A stretch of DNA of 8,038 nt from Thermococcus sp. (GTDB taxonomy: Archaea > Methanobacteriota_B > Thermococci > Thermococcales > Thermococcaceae), in the NCBI GenBank assembly GCA_027074805.1, contig JALTCK010000061.1, positions 1-8,038 of the forward strand, given 5' to 3'. This document shows, piece after piece, positions 1 through 6,558 of the stretch. The stretch's first letter is position 1. The number at the start of each line of letters is the position of its first letter. The notes under the pieces were generated by a model. The model did no database searches. It was given only the letters and a program-made list of their open reading frames with translations, and had not been told where the DNA came from. Position numbers and translations under genes: made by a program.

Positions 1-19
1 GTGGAGTCGTGAGCTAATT

Positions 20-2128
20 ATGGTAGCCTCGAGGGAGTTTTTAGCTGGTACTATAATGGAGCTCCTAAAGAGGATGGGCTTCAAAGAGCAGGAACGTGTT
101 CTAAAGCGGGGTGAATGGGGTATCGACATAGTGGCCATAAGAGACGATCCAATCTCTGGGATGGAGAAGCTCGTCATGCTCATACACTCTAAAGGGCTGG
201 CGACATCAAAGGATGTCAACGTTTTTGCTGACGTGGTGGATAAACACAAGGCGGATAGGGGGATTCTTGTTTCTCCCGCCGGTTTTACCAAGGATGCTCG
301 CCTTTTAATCTCGCGGGAATATCGGGGGAGGATAGTTCCGTGGGATGGTGAAAGGCTCGCGACGCTCTTCCAGAATTACGGCATAGAGCCCACGGATGAA
401 CTCGTTGAGAGGGCGAAGGAGCTCCAGCGTCAGATGGCAAGAAAAAGGGGCCTGAAGTCTATAGAACTCGACGCCCCGCTCCTCTTCGACTTCTCGACGG
501 AGCTTCTCAAAAGGAAAGTGATGGAGTACGTCACTAAACGCTATCCAGTCAAGGAGGATGAGGTAGAGGTATCCAATCTGAAACTAATCCTCTCAAGTGC
601 TTACATAGTTTCCTGGAGCACCGGCGAACAAAAGGACAGGGCAGTGGTTTTCTCGAAAGATAAGATCGTCCTGCGGAGCAGTTCGGACGAGAAGCTGAAA
701 TCGGCGGTCAGAAAGGTCATGCTGAACGATTCCTCCATAATCGTGGCGAGCGAAAAGGAGACCGAAGTGGTGCTGAGCCCAAGCGAGGCTGTACTATTCT
801 TCAAGGGCAAGGCCTCTCAGGAGCTCAACGTTCCAGAGCTCAAGATAAAGGTGCTCGACAGGAGGAAGGTCTACATCCCGAAGGAGGCATACGTGGAGCT
901 CGAGGTTGGCGACAACAGGGGGAAGGCAAGGGTTGACCTCAGAAACTGGGAGGTCGAGTTCTCCCTGGAGCCCCTGCCCGACGAATACTTCCTCAACGCG
1001 GCACGCGAGCTAGTCGAGGAACGGGTGGGGGAGAGGATAGAGAGGGTGGAAATCCAGACCGATGGATGGAAGCTCAAGGTCGTGGGAAGGACCGGCAGGT
1101 TCGACTTTGAGGTTTCCTTCAACAAGTTCACGGGTAAGCTCCTCGGAACGGACGTTCTCATGACGGAGGATGCCATAAAAGAGCTTCTCAAGAAGGCCTA
1201 TCCGAGGGGTAAGGTAATGGGAATGGAGAGAGGCAGGAAAGTCCTCGTGGCGGACATAGAGACCTCCAAGGGCATAGCCGTCGTTGAAGTTGATCTCACG
1301 AGGGCGGAGTACAGGGAGGTAAGGAAGCTGGTGCCTCCGAAGAAGGCATTCAAGGAGATTAAGCCGCTAATCGAGGACAACTTCCCTGTTAAAAGGCTGA
1401 AGCTCAAGTCGTACTCCGTCAAAGACCACAAGTTCATAGAGCTCGTGGCGGAGAGCATGGACGGCCTCGTCAGGGTGAAGGTGGATGGGCTTTCCGGCGA
1501 CGTTCTCGACTACTTCGTGGAGGTAACCAAGGCACGGGCCCACGAGCTGCTGAAGGAAAAGTACGGAGAAATCAGGGTAGTTGAAGTGGAAGAGGGGGAG
1601 GTCGAGTACGTATTTACCGTTGACGACGAGGAACACCACGTTAAGCTCCTCACAAGCAAGGACGGACGGCTGATAAGGGAAATAGACAGGGTTCTTAAGA
1701 GGGAAGTTGTGGAGAGGATTGCCGAGGACGTGGTCAAGGAAATCGAGGAGGACGCGTCCGTTAAGTCGATAACCCGCAATGGGAACTGGGAGGTCGAGTT
1801 TTCGGGTAGCAAATACGTGGGAGTTCTGGTGCTTGAGAGATCTTCAGGAGAGCTTCTTGAGAAGAGGGTTAGGCATACGGAGATGGCCATAAAGGAGAAC
1901 TTCATGGAGCACGTTAGGGCGAAGTACGGCGAGAAGGAGCTTCAGATAGAGAGGCTAACGCACTACGAGGAGGAGGGCTATATCGTCGTGAAGCTCGCCG
2001 GAAAGGAGAACTACTACTACGGGAAGATAGACACCAAGTCCGGAAAGATACTCAGCGAGGACTACGTCCCGATAAAGGGGATAGGCTCGAAGATAAAGAG
2101 AATGCAGCTGGAGAGCAAATACAGCTGA
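20..2128 (+). CDS. Mrr-type restriction endonuclease-like protein with C-terminal PepSY-like tandem repeats
   Basis: A 702-residue protein without signal peptide or membrane segments, so probably cytoplasmic. Residues ~1-120 resemble the Mrr catalytic domain (PD-(D/E)xK fold): a helix, then EWGIDIVA with candidate catalytic Asp36, a strand ending HSK (His56, Lys58) where the family usually has QxK, then DVNVFADVV and GILVSPAGFTKDA, matching the usual 'dV..f...GilvtT.gFt..A' segment. Residues ~160-680 form about seven units of 55-65 residues, each an amphipathic helix followed by a beta-hairpin that often ends in (S/T)GK(L/I)L (TGKLL 371, SGDVL 492, SGELL 609, SGKIL 674), like PepSY domains. 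Mrr-family enzymes cut DNA, often modified DNA; the role of this fusion is unknown. ATG at 20 follows GTGAG (9-13). The frame stays open to the left edge, so an earlier start is possible. A frame reading GTG GAG TCG TGA ends at 12, possibly an upstream cotranscribed gene. Confidence 0.8.
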   Translation: MVASREFLAGTIMELLKRMGFKEQERVLKRGEWGIDIVAIRDDPISGMEKLVMLIHSKGLATSKDVNVFADVVDKHKADRGILVSPAGFTKDARLLISREYRGRIVPWDGERLATLFQNYGIEPTDELVERAKELQRQMARKRGLKSIELDAPLLFDFSTELLKRKVMEYVTKRYPVKEDEVEVSNLKLILSSAYIVSWSTGEQKDRAVVFSKDKIVLRSSSDEKLKSAVRKVMLNDSSIIVASEKETEVVLSPSEAVLFFKGKASQELNVPELKIKVLDRRKVYIPKEAYVELEVGDNRGKARVDLRNWEVEFSLEPLPDEYFLNAARELVEERVGERIERVEIQTDGWKLKVVGRTGRFDFEVSFNKFTGKLLGTDVLMTEDAIKELLKKAYPRGKVMGMERGRKVLVADIETSKGIAVVEVDLTRAEYREVRKLVPPKKAFKEIKPLIEDNFPVKRLKLKSYSVKDHKFIELVAESMDGLVRVKVDGLSGDVLDYFVEVTKARAHELLKEKYGEIRVVEVEEGEVEYVFTVDDEEHHVKLLTSKDGRLIREIDRVLKREVVERIAEDVVKEIEEDASVKSITRNGNWEVEFSGSKYVGVLVLERSSGELLEKRVRHTEMAIKENFMEHVRAKYGEKELQIERLTHYEEEGYIVVKLAGKENYYYGKIDTKSGKILSEDYVPIKGIGSKIKRMQLESKYS

Positions 2129-2746
2129 TCAGGCCATCAGCATGTTCTCTATCATGCGGATGGCTTCCACTATTCTCTTTTCCGGTTTTTCCTCGTTCCT
2201 TGGTATTTCAAGGTTTATCACAAGACGCTCTTCTCTCTCGTTCTCAAGTTCGTATATCTCGAGTTCCTCGACCTCCACGTCCTCGAAGATGCTCTCCATC
2301 TCGGGGGTTATTATCTTCTTGTCGTTCCCATACACCTCGACCCTCATAACGTCGTCCGTTGTGGATGCCATGACCACTATTTCGTAGGCCCCCACCTTCT
2401 TGCTGAACCTGAGCACGCTTCCGTATCCTTCTACATCCTCTCTAAAGCCGAGTTGTTTCATTGTGCTCCGTATGGCCTCGGTTTTGCTCTTTATTCTGTT
2501 GAGAATTCTATCTCTGAGCTTGTAACTTTCGGATAGGGCCAGCTTTATACCCTCCCCAGCATCATCAACGGTGCCTTCCCATATGCCCATGACGCGGATA
2601 CCTGATGAGGTTGGCTTGAGCTCGATTTTAATCGAGTTGATATCAAAGTCTCTCAAATCCTCTATCTTTAGCTCGCCGAGGGTGAGGATATCAAACTCTA
2701 TCCTCACAAGGTTGCCAAAGGCCTTGCCTTTAAACTTCACCCCCAT
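2129..2746 (-). CDS. Hypothetical acidic cytoplasmic protein
   Basis: About 205 residues from ATG at 2746; I do not recognise the family. The open frame extends to an ATG at 2788 (219 residues), but a TATA-like box (2772-2779) lies inside that extension and GGTGG (2754-2758) sits 7 bases before the inner ATG, so the inner start is preferred. The sequence suggests alternating strands and helices: beta strands near the start (VKFKGKAFGNLVRIEFDIL), a central charged helix (residues ~72-98), further strands (VLRFSKKVGAYEIVVMAS), a very Glu-rich stretch (FEDVEVEELEIYELENEREE) and a C-terminal helix. It has no signal peptide, membrane segment, Cys cluster or nucleotide-binding motif. Its stop abuts the stop of the convergent nuclease-like gene. 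It lies 73 bases after the phosphoesterase and seems to have its own promoter. It is probably a lineage-restricted Thermococcales protein (inference). Confidence 0.7.
   Translation of the reverse strand: MGVKFKGKAFGNLVRIEFDILTLGELKIEDLRDFDINSIKIELKPTSSGIRVMGIWEGTVDDAGEGIKLALSESYKLRDRILNRIKSKTEAIRSTMKQLGFREDVEGYGSVLRFSKKVGAYEIVVMASTTDDVMRVEVYGNDKKIITPEMESIFEDVEVEELEIYELENEREERLVINLEIPRNEEKPEKRIVEAIRMIENMLMA
2172..2195 (+). terminator. Possible oligo-T terminator for the nuclease-like gene
   Basis: TATTCTCTTTTCCGGTTTTT (2171-2190) is a cluster of T-runs about 45-65 bases past the rightward stop. Archaeal RNA polymerase terminates at such U-rich tracts. It lies within the antisense of the convergent gene's 3' end, as it must since there is no spacer. 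This is called on base composition only. Confidence 0.35.
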
Positions 2747-2771
2747 CACCAACCCACCCTTCTGGAGAGGG

Positions 2772-2785
2772 TTTAAAAACTCTTC
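2772..2785 (-). promoter_or_regulatory. BRE/TATA promoter for the 205-residue protein
   Basis: Reading leftward, GAAGAG (2785-2780) precedes TTTTTAAA (2779-2772), centred about 30 bases before ATG 2746. That predicts transcription starting a few bases from the start codon, nearly leaderless. A second TATA-like string, CTTTATAC (2809-2802), lies nearer the phosphoesterase stop but has a pyrimidine-rich upstream element. Either position puts the transcript start downstream of ATG 2788 and so argues against that start. Confidence 0.5.
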
Positions 2786-2788
2786 CAT

Positions 2789-2819
2789 AGCTCGAGAAAA
2801 GGTATAAAGGGAAAGAGTG
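2789..2819 (-). terminator. Possible T-rich terminator after the phosphoesterase
   Basis: Directly after the stop, the leftward strand reads CTCTTTCCCTTTATACCTTTTC, with three short T-runs. Archaeal termination can use such tracts without a hairpin. The runs are only 3-4 T long, so read-through into the next gene is possible. Confidence 0.3.
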
Positions 2820-4826
2820 TCAGTGGCGCCTTCTCAGGAGAAGCGGTAGCACAGCAAGACCCACAATAACTGCCGGGCCGCAGATCCCGCTCGCAGAGGA
2901 CGTTGTGGTTGTGGTTGAGCTGGTGCTCGTCGGTGTGTAACCCTTTATGTTGATCTCCTTACTCACGACTGCCTTGTTTCCATAAAAGTCTACTGCCACT
3001 ATCTTGAGTGTGTACTTGCCCCCCTTCAGGGGTGGGAGCTCGATTGTATAGAAGTCGTTGTCGGGCTTTCCGCTTCCAGCCTCTGCCGGGAATTTGCTTG
3101 CCTTCTCGTATTTGATCGGGTTTCCGTTTTCGTCGAGTACCTCAGCATAGAGGTTCCTTATTCCGAGGTTGTCAGTGGCCGTGAGGTACACCATGAAGGG
3201 CTTGTTGGGCGTGGGATGAGTTGGCTGTAGGTATGCTATCTGGAGGCTTGGTTTTTCAGTGTCACTCTCCTTGGTTATAACGATCTGGGAGACCCCAACT
3301 GGAACCGTAGCGTTCACCATCATGTAATACTTGTCCCCTATCTGTCTCTCTCCGAGGACTGTGTAGGTGATGTTGGTGTGCTCTGGGTCGATCTTGGCTC
3401 CCTCTGGTATCACAAAGGTTATCGGACCAGTGACGCTCTTATTGAGCTCGTTGATGAACTTTACAGCCGTGCCTATCTTGCTCTCGTGCCTGAAGACGAT
3501 GAACTTCTGCGGTACTGGGATGCTCATAAAGTCGCTCTTGACCTTGTTTCCGTCGAATTTCACGGTAACGTAGGGCATTGCAACGCTTCCATTGGCGCTA
3601 ACCACCACATAGTTGCTTCCGTACCAGGTTGGGCTGTAGCCCGGATGGCTTGCGGGGTTGCTCTCCTTGTCGGGAGCTCCAGTTGATGTGAGGGTCAGGA
3701 AGTAGTGGACGTGTCCTTCCTTGTCGATGTACTTCCAGTACATGTCGTGGTGGATGTGCCCGCTCAGAGTGAGGACGATATTGTACTTGACAACATCCTC
3801 GAGGAAACGCCGTGCAACGGCTTCGTCGCCTCCCCAGTAGCGGAGGTAGTTCTTCAACTCATTCCAGTCGTTGTCATTGAAGGGATCGAGCCCCTTAATA
3901 ATGCCACCAAGGTAGTTCCAGCGTGGGGCGAAGAAGTATGGGTGATGATAGAGGACTATCGGCGTGTAGTTCCTGTGCTCGTCCAGAACCTTCTCCATCC
4001 ACGTTATCTCGTCCATAGTCGGGTAGCCGCGGTCACCGCCAGTATCAAGGCCGATGATGATAAACTTGCCAACGGTCACGTAAAACATGGGTGGGCCTAT
4101 GAGCTTGCTGTAAATAGTTGGCGGGTCATCGTGATTGCCCTTTATGCTGAGATGGGCCTGTCCATCCGCCGCCGTTCTTTCCATGATGTTGTAGATGATG
4201 TTGTACCCTATGAGGTCACTGCTGCTGTCAACGTCGTCTCCAGTGTTGATGATGAGGTCTGCTCCCTTCATCGCCCAGTATGTGTAGGCGCTGTCAGTTG
4301 CCACAACACTGTGGAGTGGAATCGGGTTTGCACAGTATTTTTCTAGGGTGTAGATATCCCTCTGGAAGTAGTTGCCACATACGAAACCTATTTTGGCGCT
4401 ACTGGTCACGTGTGTATCGCTAACCCATGCTAGCCTGAGGGTGTCTGGCCACTGCTTGAAGACTTTGAGTCCGTTCGGTAGAACTAAAGTTCCATCGTTC
4501 GTCGTTATTAAAAGGAAGTATGTGTCGGGAACTATCCCTTCCGGTACTTTGACCGTCAGCACGTTGCCCTGTGTGCTCTCAACTGAGAGGGAGTAGGGTC
4601 CATGAAGTACTGATACAGCTTGCACTGCCTGCACCTGAACTCCGCTCTTCACATGGAGTTGGAAGGTGCCACCAGGAATTGCAAATGCCGGAACCGCCGG
4701 TGCGGGTTGTTCGAGGAACTTGCTGTAAGTGGTGCTGTAGCTTCCTCCTGCGGTTGCTGGAACTGCTCCCAAAAGGGTTAAGATACCCAGCAAAATTGCA
4801 AGGGTTGCAAGCAGTCGCTTGGCCAT
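2820..4826 (-). CDS. Secreted calcineurin-like metallophosphoesterase with CGP-CTERM anchor
   Basis: 668 residues from ATG at 4826. Residues 1-26 are a signal peptide (MAKRLL, hydrophobic core, ATA|GG). A beta-rich N-terminal domain (~40-125) precedes the phosphoesterase core (~130-385), which has all metal-ligand motifs: SDTH (Asp137, His139), TGDDVD (Asp197), GNHD (Asn231, His232), YHHP (~294) and GHIH (His357, His359). This predicts a two-metal phosphoesterase acting outside the cell; the substrate is unknown. Cys150 and Cys165, between motifs I and II, could form a disulfide. After a linking region (~390-520), an Ig-like beta domain (~525-630) is followed by a Thr/Ser-rich linker and the CGP-CTERM tail. 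Several N-glycosylation sequons (NYT, NGS, NKS, NIT, NAT) fit a surface protein. The open frame reaches ATG 4847, but GGTGA at 4831-4835, the TATA box and the signal peptide favour 4826. All hallmark residues are intact. Confidence 0.93.
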   Translation of the reverse strand: MAKRLLATLAILLGILTLLGAVPATAGGSYSTTYSKFLEQPAPAVPAFAIPGGTFQLHVKSGVQVQAVQAVSVLHGPYSLSVESTQGNVLTVKVPEGIVPDTYFLLITTNDGTLVLPNGLKVFKQWPDTLRLAWVSDTHVTSSAKIGFVCGNYFQRDIYTLEKYCANPIPLHSVVATDSAYTYWAMKGADLIINTGDDVDSSSDLIGYNIIYNIMERTAADGQAHLSIKGNHDDPPTIYSKLIGPPMFYVTVGKFIIIGLDTGGDRGYPTMDEITWMEKVLDEHRNYTPIVLYHHPYFFAPRWNYLGGIIKGLDPFNDNDWNELKNYLRYWGGDEAVARRFLEDVVKYNIVLTLSGHIHHDMYWKYIDKEGHVHYFLTLTSTGAPDKESNPASHPGYSPTWYGSNYVVVSANGSVAMPYVTVKFDGNKVKSDFMSIPVPQKFIVFRHESKIGTAVKFINELNKSVTGPITFVIPEGAKIDPEHTNITYTVLGERQIGDKYYMMVNATVPVGVSQIVITKESDTEKPSLQIAYLQPTHPTPNKPFMVYLTATDNLGIRNLYAEVLDENGNPIKYEKASKFPAEAGSGKPDNDFYTIELPPLKGGKYTLKIVAVDFYGNKAVVSKEINIKGYTPTSTSSTTTTTSSASGICGPAVIVGLAVLPLLLRRRH
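2823..2933 (-). other. Thr/Ser linker and CGP-CTERM sorting tail
   Basis: A low-complexity Thr/Ser run (TSTSSTTTTTSSAS, encoded at about 2886-2933) is followed by GICGPA, a hydrophobic stretch and RRRH at the C-terminus (2823-2882). This is the layout of the CGP-CTERM domain described in Thermococcaceae, where the Cys (residue 649) is thought to be the processing and lipid-attachment site and the linker an O-glycosylated spacer across the S-layer. The match is read directly from the sequence; lipidation is family knowledge and not shown here. Confidence 0.9.
4749..4826 (-). other. Sec-type signal peptide of the phosphoesterase
   Basis: The first 26 residues from the preferred start have Lys3 and Arg4, a Leu/Ala/Ile-rich core and a small-residue AxA-type exit (ATA before GGSYST). 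The six residues or so added by the alternative upstream start would only lengthen the N-region and carry no charge typical of it. Confidence 0.85.
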
Positions 4827-4830
4827 GGTA

Positions 4831-4835
4831 TCACC
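4831..4835 (-). promoter_or_regulatory. Ribosome binding site fixing the phosphoesterase start
   Basis: GGTGA followed by TACC and then ATG 4826. The site lies inside the longer open frame that starts at 4847, and so selects the inner start, which is also where a normal signal peptide begins. Confidence 0.8.
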
Positions 4836-4857
4836 GGATAATAACATCGGGGAAGAG

Positions 4858-4870
4858 AATAAAAGCTTTC
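4858..4870 (-). promoter_or_regulatory. BRE/TATA promoter of the phosphoesterase
   Basis: Leftward strand: GAAAGC (4870-4865, BRE-like) followed by TTTTATT (4864-4858), centred 35 bases before ATG 4826. Initiation about 25 bases downstream, near 4836, would give a leader of about ten bases that just contains the GGTGA site. It lies between the DUF447 stop (4881) and the phosphoesterase start, supporting independent transcription. Confidence 0.6.
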
Positions 4871-4880
4871 CTGCTCCTTT

Positions 4881-5450
4881 TTACTCAGAACGGTATTCTA
4901 TGTTTTTGATGATGTATTCGGCAACCCAGGAACGTCCGCCGAGGTGTTTATAAAGGTTGTGGAGTTCCTTTATCTTTTTCCCCAACTCCTCCCGTTGAGA
5001 AACTAAGTAACGGGTGAAGAGGACTGCCATCTCAACGAGAGCGCAGTCGGCCCTGCTAAACGGGACTGTGGGAAGCTCTCCTGGTATTAGTCCAAGTGGT
5101 AAGAACTCTGCGGACAGGACTTCTGTATTGCCAATTTCATCATCCCATCTTTTGATTTGCCATTTCACTACTCCATAGAAGCCAGGAAGGCCCTTTATCC
5201 AGCGCCATCCGTCTTTTTCTTCAATCTGAGAATTATCTTCAAGGTTGAGTGCATGCTTTACGAGAAGCTCCACGTCGTTTGTGATTTGAATGCTTGCCTT
5301 GGGGTCATTCAGCAGATCATGAAAACTCTTTCCAGGAAAGAGCTTGAACCTGAACTTATTTCCCTCTCTGATAACTCCGGCGGGAGTGATGTTGGAGGCC
5401 GTCACCAACAGGATCTCGTAGACCTTGTCCTCCAAAAAGCCTTCTAACAT
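4881..5450 (-). CDS. DUF447 family protein, FMN-binding split-barrel fold (flavin reductase-like)
   Basis: 189 residues. The N-terminal half (residues ~8-70) follows the DUF447 pattern: YEILLVTASN, a short ITPAGV segment where relatives have 'apMGv', strand FRFKLFPG, then SFHDLLNDPKASIQITND and LLVKHAL. The C-terminal half has the second conserved patch FSRADCALVEMAVLFTRYL (residues ~131-149) and a charged helix (~150-170). Members with known structures adopt an FMN-binding split barrel related to flavin reductases. The reaction is unknown, so a flavin-dependent role is inferred only. The protein is soluble, without signal peptide or membrane segments. GGTGA at 5455-5459 is spaced 4 bases from the ATG and fixes the start. 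It lies 31 bases after the ABC ATPase gene and could be read through from it, but a BRE/TATA pair overlaps the end of that gene, suggesting independent transcription. Confidence 0.82.
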   Translation of the reverse strand: MLEGFLEDKVYEILLVTASNITPAGVIREGNKFRFKLFPGKSFHDLLNDPKASIQITNDVELLVKHALNLEDNSQIEEKDGWRWIKGLPGFYGVVKWQIKRWDDEIGNTEVLSAEFLPLGLIPGELPTVPFSRADCALVEMAVLFTRYLVSQREELGKKIKELHNLYKHLGGRSWVAEYIIKNIEYRSE

Positions 5451-5454
5451 GCTT

Positions 5455-5459
5455 TCACC
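5455..5459 (-). promoter_or_regulatory. Ribosome binding site of the DUF447 gene
   Basis: GGTGA with a 4-base spacer (AAGC) before ATG 5450. It has the same spacing as the phosphoesterase site. Confidence 0.75.
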
Positions 5460-5465
5460 AAAAAA
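5460..5465 (-). terminator. T6 run between ATPase and DUF447 genes
   Basis: Six consecutive T on the leftward strand, 17 bases after the ATPase stop. It could end part of the importer transcript, with the nearby promoter restarting transcription for the DUF447 gene. It is short, so confidence is low. Confidence 0.3.
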
Positions 5466-5478
5466 GGTTGGAAAGGAA

Positions 5479-5492
5479 AATTTAAAGTTGCT
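5479..5492 (-). promoter_or_regulatory. BRE/TATA promoter for the DUF447 gene, overlapping the ATPase 3' end
   Basis: Leftward strand: AGCAAC (5492-5487), a close BRE match, then TTTAAATT (5486-5479), centred about 32 bases before ATG 5450. The geometry resembles that of the phosphoesterase promoter. The TATA box contains the ATPase stop codon TAA. Confidence 0.5.
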
Positions 5493-6546
5493 GCTTCGGG
5501 AGGACGATTATGTCGTCCCTATTAATGTAGAATGTGACGGGCTGTGTGGGCTTCAAGTTGCCGGCTTCTCTGTCACTTATCGTTCTGGCTATCATCCTCG
5601 TATCCCCAAATAGGCCGATGACTTCCACAAAGAAGCCGTAGTACTCCACGAGGTCAACGGTTCCCTCGAGCGAGACGGTGTTCTCCTCGGGCTTCAGCCT
5701 TATCCTTTCAGGCCTTATGACGAGGACGACATCATCCTTTTCGCCGGTATACGTTAGACCATCGAGCCTGAAACTCTCGAACTCGACAGTCACCTTGTCC
5801 CCTTCTCTCTCTACGACCTTGGCCGGGATGACGTTGGTTTTGCCCATGAATGAGGCAACGAACTCCGTCCTTGGCGTCTCATATATCTCCTTGGGAGTTC
5901 CCACCTGTTCCACTGTTCCAACGTTCATCACGGCTATCCTGTCGCTTATTGCCATTGCCTCCTCCTGGTCGTGGGTGACGTAGATGACAGTTATACCGAG
6001 CTCCCTTTGAATCCTCCTTATCTCGGAGCGCATCTCAAGGCGAAGCTTGGCGTCGAGGTTGCTCAGAGGTTCGTCAAGGAGGAGGACCTTTGGCTCGACG
6101 ACGAGAGCCCTTGCTATTGCAACACGTTGCTGCTGACCACCTGAGAGCTGAGTTGGATAGCGGTCCTCAAAGCCCTTGAGCCTCACCAGTTCAAGGGCCC
6201 ATTCAACCTTCCTTCTTATCTCATCCTTCGGGATCTTCTTTATTTTGAGGCCGTAGGCTATGTTGTCGAAGACTGTCATGTGAGGCCACAGGGCGTAGTT
6301 CTGGAAGACGAGGACAGCTCCCCTCTGATGGGAAGGGAGGTAGGTTACCTCCTCGTCCCCGAAGTGTATCGTGCCGCTGTCAGGATAATCAAGACCTGCT
6401 ATGATCCTCAGTGTCGTTGATTTGCCACATCCGCTCGGCCCGAGGAGGGTGAAGAGCTCCCCGTGCTCTATGTGGATGCTTATGCCCTTCAGGGCTACGG
6501 TTTCTCCGAACGTCTTGACGATATTTTCAAGCTTGACCTCAACCAT
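5482..6546 (-). CDS. ABC transporter ATP-binding protein (iron(III)/polyamine/sugar importer class)
   Basis: 354 residues from ATG at 6546. This is the ATPase that drives the neighbouring permease, on the cytoplasmic face of the membrane. All motifs are intact: Walker A GPSGCGKSTT (Lys42), Q-loop VFQNYAL (Gln82), signature LSGGQQQR (134-141), Walker B VLLLDEP with catalytic Glu159, D-loop SNLD, and H-loop VTHDQEEA (His192). Residues ~235-350 form a TOBE-type regulatory extension typical of the FbpC/PotA/UgpC class. Length is normal for the class. The frame also opens at a GTG (6555), but GAGGTGA (6552-6558) lies 5 bases before ATG 6546 and overlaps that GTG, so 6546 is preferred. The gene is 10 bases after the permease stop, so the two are almost certainly cotranscribed. 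The substrate cannot be told from the ATPase; iron(III) is a common automatic label for this class. Confidence 0.93.
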   Translation of the reverse strand: MVEVKLENIVKTFGETVALKGISIHIEHGELFTLLGPSGCGKSTTLRIIAGLDYPDSGTIHFGDEEVTYLPSHQRGAVLVFQNYALWPHMTVFDNIAYGLKIKKIPKDEIRRKVEWALELVRLKGFEDRYPTQLSGGQQQRVAIARALVVEPKVLLLDEPLSNLDAKLRLEMRSEIRRIQRELGITVIYVTHDQEEAMAISDRIAVMNVGTVEQVGTPKEIYETPRTEFVASFMGKTNVIPAKVVEREGDKVTVEFESFRLDGLTYTGEKDDVVLVIRPERIRLKPEENTVSLEGTVDLVEYYGFFVEVIGLFGDTRMIARTISDREAGNLKPTQPVTFYINRDDIIVLPKQQL

Positions 6547-6551
6547 TTCAA

Positions 6552-6558
6552 TCACCTC
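6552..6558 (-). promoter_or_regulatory. Ribosome binding site fixing the ATPase start
   Basis: GAGGTGA with a 5-base spacer (TTGAA) before ATG 6546. It overlaps the permease stop codon and contains the alternative GTG start at 6555, which it makes unlikely. Confidence 0.8.

Noticed and set aside
944..1800. Identical 17-base strings (AACTGGGAGGTCGAGTT) at 944-960 and 1784-1800
   Set aside because: Both encode NWEVEF, but in different phases of the protein repeat (after the hairpin in one, at its first strand in the other), so this looks like chance reuse of preferred codons rather than a recent duplication or mobile repeat.
3705..4346. A 213-codon rightward open frame antisense to the phosphoesterase
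   Set aside because: It mirrors the coding strand of a gene with complete catalytic motifs, has no recognisable domain, and its length follows from codon bias of the opposite strand.
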